A DNA stretch of 49,915 nucleotides from an uncultured Caryophanales bacterium (GTDB lineage Bacteria; Bacillota_I; Bacilli_A; RF39; UBA660): assembly GCA_946534345.1 (NCBI GenBank), contig CAMNCL010000007.1, positions 1-49,915 of the forward strand, given 5' to 3'. Below are positions 1-10,100 of this stretch, one piece after another. How positions within the stretch are numbered: the stretch's first letter is position 1; each line of letters begins with the position of its first letter. The position numbers and the translations under genes are program-made. Under the pieces are notes generated by a model that had not been told where the DNA came from, ran no database searches, and saw nothing but the letters and a program-made list of their open reading frames with translations.

Positions 1-50
1 ACTCCTGGTCCATTAGCTATATCCATTTTTCTTATCTTATGATATCTCAT
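1..50 (-). CDS. nrdG: NrdG, anaerobic RNR activase (N-terminus only)
   Basis: Only the first 16 codons lie in the window; the gene runs off the left edge. They read MRYHKIRKMDIANGPG, the typical opening of the radical-SAM activase that installs the glycyl radical on NrdD. The start codon shares one base with the nrdD stop (TAATG at 52-48), so translation is probably coupled. The Fe-S cysteine motif lies outside the window. Identification rests on the N-terminal match plus position directly after nrdD. Confidence 0.85.
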   Translation of the reverse strand, partial: MRYHKIRKMDIANGPG

Positions 51-2239
51 TATAGATCCTTATTATCTAAGTGAATAACTCTCTCTTTTATTTCTTGAGT
101 TCTTCCTTTATTCCAGAAATTAGCCCCAATATAACCACAAGTTCTTCTTGCGACATTCAATTTAGCATGATCTCTATTACCACAATTTGGACAATACCAT
201 TCCAAATCATCATCAATTAATATTTCTCCATCATATCCACATTCTTGGCAATAATCACTCTTAGTATTAAGTTCAGCATACATGATATTATCATAGATAA
301 ACTTAATTACTTCCATTACTGAATCTAAATTGCCTTGAAGATTAGCTGTTTCAATATAAGAAATAGCTCCTCCTGGACTTAGTCTTTGGAATTCACTTTC
401 TAATTTTAATTTAGTAAAAGCATCTATCTCTTCAAAGACAGGTACATGATAACTATTAGTAATATAATCTCTATCAGTAATACCTTTAATAACTCCAAAT
501 CTATCTTTTAAACATTTAGCAAACTTATAAGTAGTAGATTCAATAGGTGTTCCATATACTGAATAATCAATATCTTCTTCAGCTTTCCATCTCTTACAAG
601 CATCATTCATATATTGCATTACTTCTAAACCAAATTCTTTTCCAACACCATTATCAGTATGAGAATGATCTGTCATATACTTAACACATTCATAAAGGCC
701 TGCATATCCAAGTGATAAAGTAGAATATCCATGATGTAATAATTCATGAATAGATTCACCCTTCTCTAATCTAGCAAGAGCTCCATGTTGCCATAGAATA
801 GGTGCTACATCACTAGTAGCTTTAGATAATCTCTTATGTCTAATTTGTAATGCTCTATGACATAATTCTAATCTTTCATCCATTATCTTCCAGAACATTT
901 CAAAGTCCTTATCACTAGATAAAGCAACATCAACTAAGTTTAGAGTAACTACTCCTTGATTAAATCTACCATAGTATTTACCTTTACCAGGTTCATAATT
1001 CTTAGCCTTGGCAATATTACCTAAATGAATAGTTCTATCAGGTGTTAAGAAAGATCTACATCCCATACATGGATAACAATCTCCTTCACCATTTTCATTT
1101 TTCTTTAATTCTTTCATTACTTTTTCAGATATATAATCTGGTACCATTCTTTTAGCAGTACATTTCGCAGCTAATTTAGTTAAATAATAATACTTACCCT
1201 TAGGATTAATATTATCTTCTTCTAAAACATATAATAATTTAGGAAAAGCAGGAGTTATATAAACACCTTTTTCATTCTTCATACCTTCAATTCTTTGATT
1301 TAAGAATTCTTCAATGATCATAGCTAACTCTTCTTTATATTCATCAGTTTCACCTAAATACATATTTACACTTAAGAAAGGTGCTTGACCATTAGTATTA
1401 GTTAAAGAATTAATTTGATATTGGAATGTTTGTACTCCATCAGTTATTTCTTTTCTTAAATCTTCATCAACAAATTTTTCAATTTGTTCTTTAGTTAATT
1501 TTCTCTTTTTATATTTCTTTTCATAAGCTTCTTTACTTAGTCTAACAAATGGTGCTAAATGAGTAAGAGTAATAGTAGCTCCTCCATATTGTGAAGAAGT
1601 AACTGCAGTAATTAATTGAGTCGCAATAGTCATAGCTGTTAAAAATCTATGAGGTTTCTCAATCATAACTCCATTCATATTAGTTCCATTTTGTAACATA
1701 TCATCTAGATTTATCAAATCACAATTATGTAATACATTTTGAGCAAAATAATCTGCATCATGGAAATGAATTATTCCATCGTCATGAGCTTGTACTATAT
1801 CTTCTGGTAGTAAGAATCTTCTTGTAATATCAGTACTAGTAATACCTGCTAGATAGTCTCTTTGTGTTGTGACTACTCTAGCATTCTTATTAGAATTTTC
1901 TGTATTCCAATATTCATTTTCTCCATCAATCAACTCTTTAATAGATTGATCAGTAGTATTACTACGTCTTACTAATTCTCTAGTATAACGATATGTAATA
2001 TACTTCTTTGCTAGTTCATACTTACCAATTGACATAAGTTTCATTTCGATAATATCTTGAATATCTTCGACCAATATTCTTTTCTTACCTAATCTCTCAA
2101 TGTACTTAATTATGTTTTTGATTTGAACAGAAGATGCTTTATCTTCTTCTTCAACTTCTAAATTCGCCTTTTCAATAGCCTCCTCAATCTTAGCTGGACA
2201 CCAATCGACCATATGCCCATCTCTTTTTATTACTTTCAT
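50..2239 (-). CDS. nrdD: Anaerobic ribonucleoside-triphosphate reductase
   Basis: This class III ribonucleotide reductase (729 residues, usual length) makes deoxyribonucleotides from NTPs without oxygen. The N-terminal ~90 residues form an ATP-cone (opening KVIKRDGHMVDW), the allosteric ATP/dATP domain. The middle is the glycyl-radical barrel. Near the C-terminus two CxxC pairs (YCQECG and WYCPNCG) form the zinc site. The radical motif RTCGYIG lies about residues 699-705, with the radical glycine in CGY. A GGGAG ribosome-binding site precedes ATG 2239. The gene is followed by nrdG with a one-base overlap and is divergent from a Crp/Fnr regulator across a shared palindrome. Its presence indicates strictly or facultatively anaerobic life. 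Confidence 0.97.
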   Translation of the reverse strand: MKVIKRDGHMVDWCPAKIEEAIEKANLEVEEEDKASSVQIKNIIKYIERLGKKRILVEDIQDIIEMKLMSIGKYELAKKYITYRYTRELVRRSNTTDQSIKELIDGENEYWNTENSNKNARVVTTQRDYLAGITSTDITRRFLLPEDIVQAHDDGIIHFHDADYFAQNVLHNCDLINLDDMLQNGTNMNGVMIEKPHRFLTAMTIATQLITAVTSSQYGGATITLTHLAPFVRLSKEAYEKKYKKRKLTKEQIEKFVDEDLRKEITDGVQTFQYQINSLTNTNGQAPFLSVNMYLGETDEYKEELAMIIEEFLNQRIEGMKNEKGVYITPAFPKLLYVLEEDNINPKGKYYYLTKLAAKCTAKRMVPDYISEKVMKELKKNENGEGDCYPCMGCRSFLTPDRTIHLGNIAKAKNYEPGKGKYYGRFNQGVVTLNLVDVALSSDKDFEMFWKIMDERLELCHRALQIRHKRLSKATSDVAPILWQHGALARLEKGESIHELLHHGYSTLSLGYAGLYECVKYMTDHSHTDNGVGKEFGLEVMQYMNDACKRWKAEEDIDYSVYGTPIESTTYKFAKCLKDRFGVIKGITDRDYITNSYHVPVFEEIDAFTKLKLESEFQRLSPGGAISYIETANLQGNLDSVMEVIKFIYDNIMYAELNTKSDYCQECGYDGEILIDDDLEWYCPNCGNRDHAKLNVARRTCGYIGANFWNKGRTQEIKERVIHLDNKDL

Positions 2240-2288
2240 AATCTAATTTCTCCCTATCTTTATTAAATTACAAATTAATTATATATTA

Positions 2289-2318
2289 AATATAAAATAA
2301 CTATTGTTGCATTTGCAA
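2289..2318 (-). promoter_or_regulatory. Putative nrdDG promoter
   Basis: On the minus strand, TTGCAA (2318-2313), an 18-bp spacer and TATATT (2294-2289) form a plausible sigma-A promoter. The -35 box lies inside the palindrome at 2305-2320, so a bound regulator would cover it. This was read by eye. Confidence 0.45.
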
Positions 2319-2320
2319 CA
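2305..2320. promoter_or_regulatory. Palindromic operator between nrdD and crp-like gene
   Basis: TGTTGCATTTGCAACA is a perfect dyad with 7-bp arms and a 2-bp centre. Its half-sites resemble the TTGnn-N-nnCAA class bound by Crp/Fnr-family dimers. It lies midway between the divergent nrdD and regulator genes and overlaps the -35 box of both putative promoters. The likely ligand is the adjacent regulator, acting on itself and on nrdDG; that is inference. Confidence 0.6.
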
Positions 2321-2341
2321 TTTTACATAATTTGATAGAAT
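2313..2341 (+). promoter_or_regulatory. Putative promoter of the Crp/Fnr-like gene
   Basis: TTGCAA (2313-2318), a 17-bp spacer and TAGAAT (2336-2341) precede the GTG start at 2361. The -35 box overlaps the right half of the palindrome, which would suit autorepression. Confidence 0.45.
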
Positions 2342-2360
2342 TATTTTAAGGTGATGTAAA

Positions 2361-2990
2361 GTGACTAATTTATTTGCTAATTTAAGTGATAAAGAAATAA
2401 AGAAATTAATGCAAGTTCTAAAGGCTAATACTTTTACTTATCGTAAAGATGTAAACATTTTATCCAATGTAAATAAAGATGATTTTATTGCTATTATTGA
2501 TAGTGGTAACATTCAATTAATATATAGTGATTATAATGGTAATAAGACAATTATTGAGGATTTAAGTACTGGAGAAATATTTGGTAGTCTAACCTATTCT
2601 CTTAATAATGATGAATTGTCATGTATAACAAAAGAAGAAACTCAAATTACTTATATTGAATATAATCAAATTACTAATGATGAAATAATTAAGAATGACT
2701 TCTATATTATCTTTGTAAAGAATCTAATTAAACTATTAAGTGATCAATTAAATAGAAGTAATCAAAGAATAGAATTATTAACTCAAAGAACTACTAGAGA
2801 TAAATTACTAGGTTATTTTAGAAATCAAGTTGGTTCTAAAAGTAATAAAAGCTTTACAATGCCAATAACTTATACTGAGCTTGCTTCATACTTATCAGTG
2901 GATAGAAGTTCTATGACTAGAGAGATTACTTATTTAAAAGAAGATGGTCTAATTAAAACAAATGGTAGAAAAATAACTTTATTGTATTAA
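2361..2990 (+). CDS. Crp/Fnr-family transcriptional regulator
   Basis: This 209-residue protein has the Crp/Fnr layout: an N-terminal cyclic-nucleotide-type beta-barrel (about 15-115, with DLSTGEIFGSL where Crp has its GE-xx-G loop), a long dimer helix (about 120-150) and a C-terminal winged helix. The recognition helix region reads TELASYLSVDRSSMTREI. Only one cysteine is visible (SCITKEE), so the four-cysteine cluster of oxygen-sensing Fnr is absent; the ligand is unknown. The start is GTG with AAGGTGATG upstream. Its position divergent from nrdDG, with a palindrome between, suggests it controls anaerobic nucleotide reduction, as Fnr/NrdR-type regulators do elsewhere. Confidence 0.85.
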   Translation: MTNLFANLSDKEIKKLMQVLKANTFTYRKDVNILSNVNKDDFIAIIDSGNIQLIYSDYNGNKTIIEDLSTGEIFGSLTYSLNNDELSCITKEETQITYIEYNQITNDEIIKNDFYIIFVKNLIKLLSDQLNRSNQRIELLTQRTTRDKLLGYFRNQVGSKSNKSFTMPITYTELASYLSVDRSSMTREITYLKEDGLIKTNGRKITLLY

Positions 2991-3010
2991 TAAGCATTTT
3001 GTGATATAAT
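2982..3010 (+). promoter_or_regulatory. Promoter of the 3044 gene
   Basis: TTGTAT (2982-2987), 17 bp, then TATAAT (3005-3010) preceded by TGA, an extended -10. The -35 box lies inside the end of the regulator gene. A RBS-like AGGGGG follows before ATG 3044. Confidence 0.6.
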
Positions 3011-3043
3011 CTATACATCTTTTTAACCAGGGGGTTATTTTTT

Positions 3044-4417
3044 ATGGATATCTACAAAGAAAAATCCAGAGAGTTTTTTGAACTTGCGGACTATTTGTTT
3101 TCTACAATTCCAAAAACTCCTATTTATTCTAATAAAGCAGATTTATTATGTACAGGTATTAAAGACTACAACAATATAAGAACAATCAATTCTTCTATGT
3201 ATGGTCTAATATGCGAATACTATTTAAAAGGAATATTACTTCCACTGCTTAATATTGTCTATCCAGTTGGAAAAGAATATGAAGAACTTATTCCAATACT
3301 AAATTCACTTAGTGAAGAAGATAAATACAATTTACTTATCGGAAATAGCAAAGAAATAATTAACAACCTTAGTATGAAATACGGAATAAAGAAATCTTTA
3401 TTATCTTTTTTAAAAGAAAATAATATTACTACTGGGCAACACAATATTAGTAAAATAATCAACCAAATAAGAAGTAACTCTTCAAGAATAATAGAGGAGA
3501 TAAACGAACGTCTTAAAATTTTAAACGAAAAAACAGTTTTAAGTTCTGAAGAAGAAGAAGAAAAAATTTATTTATTAGATAGGTTAAATAAATTAGATAA
3601 AATAGAAGCGATGCCTCTACTTTTCTCTAAATATATTAAGGAATATATTAGAGACAACAATGAGGATGGTAAGCTAGAAAACCCAAGTTTTGATGAAATC
3701 CTTCGTATCTTTGAAAAAACTAATATAAACAATGTTTTTCCAGAAGCAAGATACGGTCATTTAAATGAAAATTATACTGTTAATTCTAAATTGTTACTTG
3801 GTATTATGAATTCATTACATAGAATAAGCAAACTTTATGACCCTTGCATTTTTATTTCCAATGACAATTATATAAAAAGAATATATCCCGATATAGCTAC
3901 CAAATTATATATAATGGAAGAAGACAAAATAAAGAGGGTCTATAAATATCAAACACCTTCAAATTTTATAAATGAACTAATTGAAGATTATAAAGACCAA
4001 ATTGGAGATGATGAAAAACGCGCCCTTAAAATTTGCGAAAAAGTTACAATATATTTAGAATTAACTTGTGTACCTGAATACGGAATTGAGTACATAGCAG
4101 ATTCGTTATTGAAACAAGGAAAAAATATAGAAGAGGATTTCTTTCTGTTTGACTTAATTAATTATGCAAATTATCCCGTGTACGTTGAAAATGGAGAAAC
4201 TTTTGCGTATTATGAGAATAGTAAATTAAAAACTTCTCACGAATATCCTGAAATTGTAAAACAAGAAATTGATAAATATGAAAACAATTTTGAATATATT
4301 CCATGTAAAAATAAACTTTTAAATTTATTCTCTAAGGATGTTTCGTCAAATTCATTTAGAATAAATATAAAAGATGTATATGATAATTCATTAGAAAAGC
4401 ATTTAGCAAAAAACTAA
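3044..4417 (+). CDS. Hypothetical 457-residue protein, possibly HEPN-like fold
   Basis: I do not recognise a family with confidence. The protein is soluble, mostly helical, with a Glu-rich coiled-coil stretch near residues 160-190. An early helix reads CEYYLKGILLPLLN and a later segment GQHNISKIINQI; this pair resembles the E-x-x-LK and GH-(N/D)-L signatures of non-catalytic HEPN-fold proteins, but no R-x4-6-H ribonuclease motif is seen. It has its own promoter and a terminator overlapping its stop, so it is a stand-alone unit. It holds more GC-rich codons (GCG, CGC, CCC) than its neighbours, hinting at later acquisition. Function unknown; the HEPN link is weak inference. Confidence 0.6.
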   Translation: MDIYKEKSREFFELADYLFSTIPKTPIYSNKADLLCTGIKDYNNIRTINSSMYGLICEYYLKGILLPLLNIVYPVGKEYEELIPILNSLSEEDKYNLLIGNSKEIINNLSMKYGIKKSLLSFLKENNITTGQHNISKIINQIRSNSSRIIEEINERLKILNEKTVLSSEEEEEKIYLLDRLNKLDKIEAMPLLFSKYIKEYIRDNNEDGKLENPSFDEILRIFEKTNINNVFPEARYGHLNENYTVNSKLLLGIMNSLHRISKLYDPCIFISNDNYIKRIYPDIATKLYIMEEDKIKRVYKYQTPSNFINELIEDYKDQIGDDEKRALKICEKVTIYLELTCVPEYGIEYIADSLLKQGKNIEEDFFLFDLINYANYPVYVENGETFAYYENSKLKTSHEYPEIVKQEIDKYENNFEYIPCKNKLLNLFSKDVSSNSFRINIKDVYDNSLEKHLAKN

Positions 4418-4427
4418 ATGCTTTTTT
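4397..4427. terminator. Terminator after the 3044 gene, possibly bidirectional
   Basis: AAGCATTTAG and CTAAATGCTT are perfect 10-bp arms around CAAAAAA, followed by a T-run on the plus strand. The stop codon of the 3044 gene lies in the right arm. The convergent phosphodiesterase gene ends at 4426, so it may also use this hairpin. Confidence 0.85.
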
Positions 4428-4953
4428 ATACTATATAAATCTTTTCAAGATCTTTATTACTTTCTAAATCTTTAAGAGCAAAAACTCCATCTTCATAACA
4501 AATATAACTTTTTGTACTATCTTGTCTAGGTAGAGAAATACTTCCAGGATTTAGAATAATCTTATTATGATCTCTTTCTAGAACAGGTACATGGGTATGA
4601 CCTGTAATTAAAATATTATATGTAACATCTGGCAAATGATCTCTATTAAAGTAATGTCCATGAGTCATCAATATTGTTTTATTATCCATTGGAACAGTCT
4701 TATATAATTCATCCATCTTAAAATCTAATAATCGTAGATCATCCATATAATCACAGTTGCCTCTTACTGCGATTATTTTATCTTTATAACTATTCAATAA
4801 ATCAACTAATTTTTCTGGATTATAACCTTCTCTATTTGGTCCTGATAAGATATCTCCTACAAGAAATAAATAATCAAAAGATGGATCATTTTTTAGAACC
4901 TTTTCCATATTATTATAATTACCATGTATATCTGAAACTATTAATATTTTCAT
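4426..4953 (-). CDS. YfcE/MJ0936-type metallophosphoesterase
   Basis: This 175-residue protein is a single calcineurin-like phosphoesterase domain of the usual YfcE length. All metal-binding blocks are visible in order: SDIHGN near residue 7, VGD near 37, GNCD near 66, HGH near 97, GHTHVP near 118 and NPGS near 135. Members hydrolyse phosphodiesters with Mn or similar ions; the natural substrate is usually unknown. Its ATG follows the tex stop after one base and its ribosome-binding site GAGAGG lies inside the end of tex, so the two are translationally linked. Confidence 0.9.
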   Translation of the reverse strand: MKILIVSDIHGNYNNMEKVLKNDPSFDYLFLVGDILSGPNREGYNPEKLVDLLNSYKDKIIAVRGNCDYMDDLRLLDFKMDELYKTVPMDNKTILMTHGHYFNRDHLPDVTYNILITGHTHVPVLERDHNKIILNPGSISLPRQDSTKSYICYEDGVFALKDLESNKDLEKIYIV

Positions 4954-4954
4954 A

Positions 4955-7111
4955 TTACCTCTCTATTAAACTCAAACTTACTTTATTTTTTTCTAATGAA
5001 ATATCATCTACCCAACAATCTACTATATCCCCAACGCTAAATAAGTCACTTGGATGTTTAACATAGGCATTAGTTAATTTAGATATATGTGCAAGCCCAT
5101 CTTCATGAAGCCCAATATCAATAAACAATCCAAAGTCTACTACATTACGAACAGTACCTTGTAATTTATCTCCTATATGTAAATCTTTAATATCTAAAAT
5201 ATCACTTTTTAAGATAGGTTGTGGATATTCATCTCTTGGATCCAAATTGGGTTTCTTTAAACTACTAATTACATCTTCTAATGTATAAACATCTGTATTT
5301 AACTCTTTAGACATTTCATTAATATTTATTTTATCTAGCTTATCTATTAATTCTTTAGTACCTATCATACTAATATTACTGTTTAATTTCTTTAATAGAT
5401 TTAATGCAATATCATAACTTTCTGGGTGAATTGCGGTAGAGTCTAAAACATTATCTCCTTCAGTAATACGTAAGAAACCAATTGCTTGTTCATAAGCTTT
5501 ATCTGATAACAGTTTTTTCTTTTTTATTTCTTCACGAGAAGATATTCTACCTATCTTTTCACGATATTCGATTAGTTTTTTGATTGCCGCTTTAGTTATC
5601 CCCGAAACATAACTTAATAATGAAGGACTAGCAGTATTTACATTAACCCCTACACTATTAACACACTTCTCTACTACGAAATCAAGTGATTCTGATAACT
5701 TCTTACCAGCAATATCATGTTGGTATAAACCTACCCCAATACCTTCTGGTGGAATTTTAACAAGTTCTGCTAAAGGATCTTGAAGTCTTCTACCAATACT
5801 TACTGCGCTTCTCTTTTCAACTGCTAAATCAGGAAATTCTTCAATAGCAATCTTTGATGCTGAGTAAATTGATGCTCCAGCTTCACTTACTATTACATAT
5901 TTACAGTCTAGATTATATTCTTTAATCATTTCAGCACATAACTTTTCTGATTCACGAGAAGCCGTACCATTTCCAATCGCAATAATATCTACTTTATATT
6001 TCTTAACTAAGTTCGCAACTATTTCCTTAGTCATCTTAATATTCTTCTCTTCTTGTCCCTTTAAGAATGGTTTAACTACAATACTATCTAAATATTTACC
6101 AGTCTTATCAATAATTGCTAACTTGCATCCGTTGACGTAACCAGGGTCAAAAGCAAGAACTACTTTCTCTTTCATCGGAGGAGTTAATAGTAATGCTTCT
6201 AAGTTTTTACCGAAGTTATCTATTGCTGATACTTCTGCTTTTTCAGTTAAATCACTACGTACTTCTCTTTCTACTGAAGGAACAATTAATCTTTTATAAG
6301 AGTCTTCTATTGCTTCTTTAATATACTTAGTTACAAAACTCTTGTCATTCTTAATTAATTTATTATTTAAATAAGCAATTATCTCATCTTTATTAACATC
6401 TATACTTACACTTAAAACCTTCTCATTTTCTCCTCTATTTAGAGCTAGAATACGATGAGGTTTAATATGTTTAACTGCTTCATTATATTCATAATACATT
6501 TCATATGTCTTATTCTCATCTTTAGCATCTTTTTTCACTTTAGAAATAATTACTCCATTTTTATAGAAATAACTTCTTATATATTTTCTGTATGATGCAT
6601 TATCACTTATCCATTCAGCTATTATATATTTAGCGCCAGTAACCGCATCATCTACACTCTTAACATTCTCATTAAGAAACTTCTTAGCCATATCTTCAAT
6701 ACTACCTGTAGTTGGGAAAGACATCATCATTTTAGCTAGAGGCTCTAATCCTGCTTTAATAGCTTCTGTTGCTTTAGTCTTTTTCTTCTCCTTATATGGT
6801 CTATACAAGTCTTCTACTTCTACTAATTTAGTACACTTTAAAATACTATCTTTTAATTCATCAGTAAGAAGTCCTTTCTCATCAATTAGTCTAATTACAT
6901 CTTCTTTTCTCTTTAATAAACTTTCTTGATAAGCATAGACATCTCCTATTTTCTTAATAGATTCTTCATCTAAACCACCAGTAGCTTCTTTTCTATATCT
7001 AGCAATAAAAGGAATAGTATTATCTTCACTAAGTAGTGTTAAAACTGCATTTACTTGTCTTTCACTTACTCCTAATTCACTTACTATATCTTTAATTATC
7101 ATTTCATTCAT
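4955..7111 (-). CDS. tex: Tex-family transcription accessory / S1 RNA-binding protein
   Basis: This Tex homologue (718 residues from the chosen start) has an N-terminal helical region with the signature IPFIARYRKEATGGLDE, a YqgF/RNase H-like domain (about 320-440, starting VVLAFDPGY), helix-hairpin-helix segments (about 490-560) and a C-terminal S1 domain (about 640-710, starting GDKLQGTVRNVVDFG). Tex associates with RNA and the transcription machinery. An upstream in-frame ATG at 7129 exists, but AGGATGGTG sits between the two, and the extended -10 at 7135-7143 would start transcription near 7129, so ATG 7111 is preferred. The gene is co-transcribed with the phosphodiesterase downstream. Confidence 0.93.
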   Translation of the reverse strand: MNEMIIKDIVSELGVSERQVNAVLTLLSEDNTIPFIARYRKEATGGLDEESIKKIGDVYAYQESLLKRKEDVIRLIDEKGLLTDELKDSILKCTKLVEVEDLYRPYKEKKKTKATEAIKAGLEPLAKMMMSFPTTGSIEDMAKKFLNENVKSVDDAVTGAKYIIAEWISDNASYRKYIRSYFYKNGVIISKVKKDAKDENKTYEMYYEYNEAVKHIKPHRILALNRGENEKVLSVSIDVNKDEIIAYLNNKLIKNDKSFVTKYIKEAIEDSYKRLIVPSVEREVRSDLTEKAEVSAIDNFGKNLEALLLTPPMKEKVVLAFDPGYVNGCKLAIIDKTGKYLDSIVVKPFLKGQEEKNIKMTKEIVANLVKKYKVDIIAIGNGTASRESEKLCAEMIKEYNLDCKYVIVSEAGASIYSASKIAIEEFPDLAVEKRSAVSIGRRLQDPLAELVKIPPEGIGVGLYQHDIAGKKLSESLDFVVEKCVNSVGVNVNTASPSLLSYVSGITKAAIKKLIEYREKIGRISSREEIKKKKLLSDKAYEQAIGFLRITEGDNVLDSTAIHPESYDIALNLLKKLNSNISMIGTKELIDKLDKININEMSKELNTDVYTLEDVISSLKKPNLDPRDEYPQPILKSDILDIKDLHIGDKLQGTVRNVVDFGLFIDIGLHEDGLAHISKLTNAYVKHPSDLFSVGDIVDCWVDDISLEKNKVSLSLIER

Positions 7112-7134
7112 AATTTCACCATCCTGCATTAATA

Positions 7135-7143
7135 ATTATATCA
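7135..7143 (-). promoter_or_regulatory. Extended -10 promoter of tex
   Basis: TGATATAAT is read on the minus strand (7143-7135), an extended -10 lying just after the terminator of the pilin-like operon. No good -35 is seen. Confidence 0.5.
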
Positions 7144-7152
7144 AAATAATAA

Positions 7153-7176
7153 AAAGGATACAATTAAGTATCCTTT
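7153..7176 (-). terminator. Terminator of the pilin-like operon
   Basis: AAAGGATAC and GTATCCTTT are perfect 9-bp arms around a 6-base loop, 5 bases beyond the stop of the 7182 gene. On the minus strand a T/A-rich tail follows; on the plus strand a G and six Ts follow. Confidence 0.75.
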
Positions 7177-7181
7177 GTTTT

Positions 7182-10100
7182 TTAATAATAAACTGTACGT
7201 GATTTTTGCTGACAAGTTTTAGAGTTTTTATAATGTGGGCAATGGTTTTTAGTACTCCAATTCTTTGAGTATCCACTCCATTTAGCACAACCACATTTAC
7301 TACAACTACGTTTTCTACTTGAACAATAAGAACTTTCTGTACAACAGCACATGCTAGCATCTGTATTTACATGATTTCCACAAAAACTTGGAGCTACCGG
7401 ATGCTTGTTACCTTTTCTATAACATGTTGATGCCGTTTTAACACTATATGAACAACTCGTACTCCATGATGCACAAGGTGCTTTTTTACAACTATCACAA
7501 GTCTTGCAAGTCCTCTTTTTATATTCTTTTCGACTATTGACCTCTACTTTACAAGTCATTTCATGTTCAAGCTTATCATTTGCTTTCTTCTTTTGGGTCT
7601 TCTTAATACCCGTTTGTGTTTTAGGACAAGTTTTTACTCCAACTCCTGCAAGTTTACCATATAAATCATCACATGTATATTTTATTGTAACTCCACCTTC
7701 TGTATATCGTTTACTCTTTTTACCTTCACAGTTAGGTACTCTTCCATCAACAAAGACATCCTTTGTTTCTGATGGACAAGTATTTGTATTACCAGCAATA
7801 TCAGCAATACCATATTGAGGGAATTTATAAGTCTGATATACTTTATCTTTGGTACTTACAGTAGCATCTTTCTTAGCAAATTTAAAACTTTTGGTAGAAG
7901 AACTAGTACATCCACTAGATACTTTACCGGTTGCGCTATCTTTTGGATCTGTACATGATCTTTTTATTGTTTTAGTCTTCTTCCACGTTTTAGAATCTCC
8001 TGTTGTAACACATTTTGGACTAGTATGATCAATTCTAATTGTTTGATTTGCAGGACAAGAATTATTAACATTACCAGCCTTATCTTTTATTGATCCACCT
8101 TTACCATTCCCTTCAGCTCCTGCTTGATTAGTATCGATATCAACTAAATAATTATAATGTGAAATACTACTATAATCACAACCACTTCCATAATCAACAT
8201 TTGCCTCAGTACAAACTTGTGTAACAGTAGCAGTTTCATTCTTTCCTAACCATCCAGAGCTTAAAGTTGCGCCTTGTGAATATGTCGTTTTCGCAGAACA
8301 AGCCGGTGGTTTAGTATCAATTTTTATAGTATCAGGGCCAGTATAATCCGAACAGTTTCCTGCTTTATCACAACTTTTATACCTAAATAAATGTCTACCC
8401 TCATCTTTGATTTCATAACCAGCTAAATTTTTAATTTCATTACCAGGATTAGCCTTAGTAGTCGAACCTGTAGCAGCAGGTGCTAAAGTTGCTTCAGTAG
8501 TTGCTTCGGTATTATTCTTACCATTTTGCTTTCTGTAAAAATACTTAAAGCTATCCCAACCTGATATATCTCCACCAACTGCACCACTAACAAATGACTT
8601 AATTGTTTCGGTTGACCAATTACTTACAGCGGTACCAGGGGTATAATTACTTCCACTAGTTGCTTTCTTATATGACACCGTAGGTTTTGCTGGTGCAGTT
8701 CTATCTAGATTAGCAGAAATAATCAAAGTAACTTTGTTATCAGCAGCATCTCTAAGTGTTAACTCTCCACTTCTCATGCCTTCATCTTTAAATCCTACTA
8801 ATATTTTCTCAGTTAATTTGCCACAATTAGCAGTGCCAGATGTACTTGTTATTTTTTTAACATATTCATTTCTATTTGAATAATTAGTATAAGCTGCTCC
8901 ATTAGTTGTAGTTAATCCCGGTGGGTTTGTCTTCCAACTCCAAGTATCCATATGAAGATTATCTGACATTTCAATTTCAAAAACTACTCCATGCGGATAT
9001 TTTTCATTATTCATCCAAGTATTAACAAGATTATTAAATTGATCTACTTTGATTACACCATTTGCTCCAACAGTTTTATCATCAATTGTAATTGACCCTT
9101 GTTTATACATATTGGCACCAGATTTACCACCATTGCTATTTGCTGCATAAGCTCCAGTTAACTTAATAGTTGGAGTTATTTTATCTACATTTACTCTTAC
9201 TCGGCAAAGGTTTGTACTTCCATCCTCCAAAATATCTACTGGAGTAGCCTGACACAAATCAACCGGATTTACAACAGAATTTATTAAATTAACATTTCCA
9301 GCATTATCACTAATTTGAATATAAGCCCATTCAGCAGCTTCTTGTTCATCATTTGGCCATGTTCTTGTGAATGTTGGTCTTATACATCCACTACCATTAC
9401 CATCTTCACAAGTAGCTGTAATAACTCTAGCTAGCGAACTAGTCTTATTGATCCATTCTCCTTCTTTTGCTTGATTACTTATATTAGTACAAGTAGGAGG
9501 AATAGGATCTTTATAACCTTGACTTGCTCCACTGCTTGCACTGCAACCATATTCATTAATTGCTTCAACTTTTATTTTAAAATTAGTTAATCCTGTTATA
9601 TCAACATAATCAGTTATTGGTCTAGTAATAGTAATTTCTGTTTTATTATTACCATTTAATGACCCTGAATTATATACTTCATGTTCACCATGTTCAGAAT
9701 CAGAAGCATATATCGAATAATTATATCCAGAAATAGCTAATTTCTTAGAAGAATCTACTCCACCTGTTATTCTTACATAAACTTTTGCTCTCTTTATATT
9801 AGATAATATTTCAGCATTATTTAGTTCTTTTAAAGTATCATCAGTAAAGTAGGCCTTAAATGTTGGTTTATGATTAGTTGTACATCTACCCTTACAATCC
9901 ATATCAACTTCATAACTATATTCTGTTTTAGTCTTTTTATAAACATTTACACACCCACCTTTGTCTTCCTTCAAATATCTTTTGTCTTTTAAAGTATGGG
10001 CATTTATTACTTTTCTTTCACCTATAGTTTTTGGTAGTTGAGCTTTATTATCTTGCATATAGCTTTCTGCCGATATTAATAAAGACTTTTCGTATTGATT

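Noticed and set aside
7136-7360. 74-residue frame overlapping the end of the pilin-like gene
   Set aside because: It is an alternative frame of the Cys-rich tail, runs through the terminator and lacks a ribosome-binding site.
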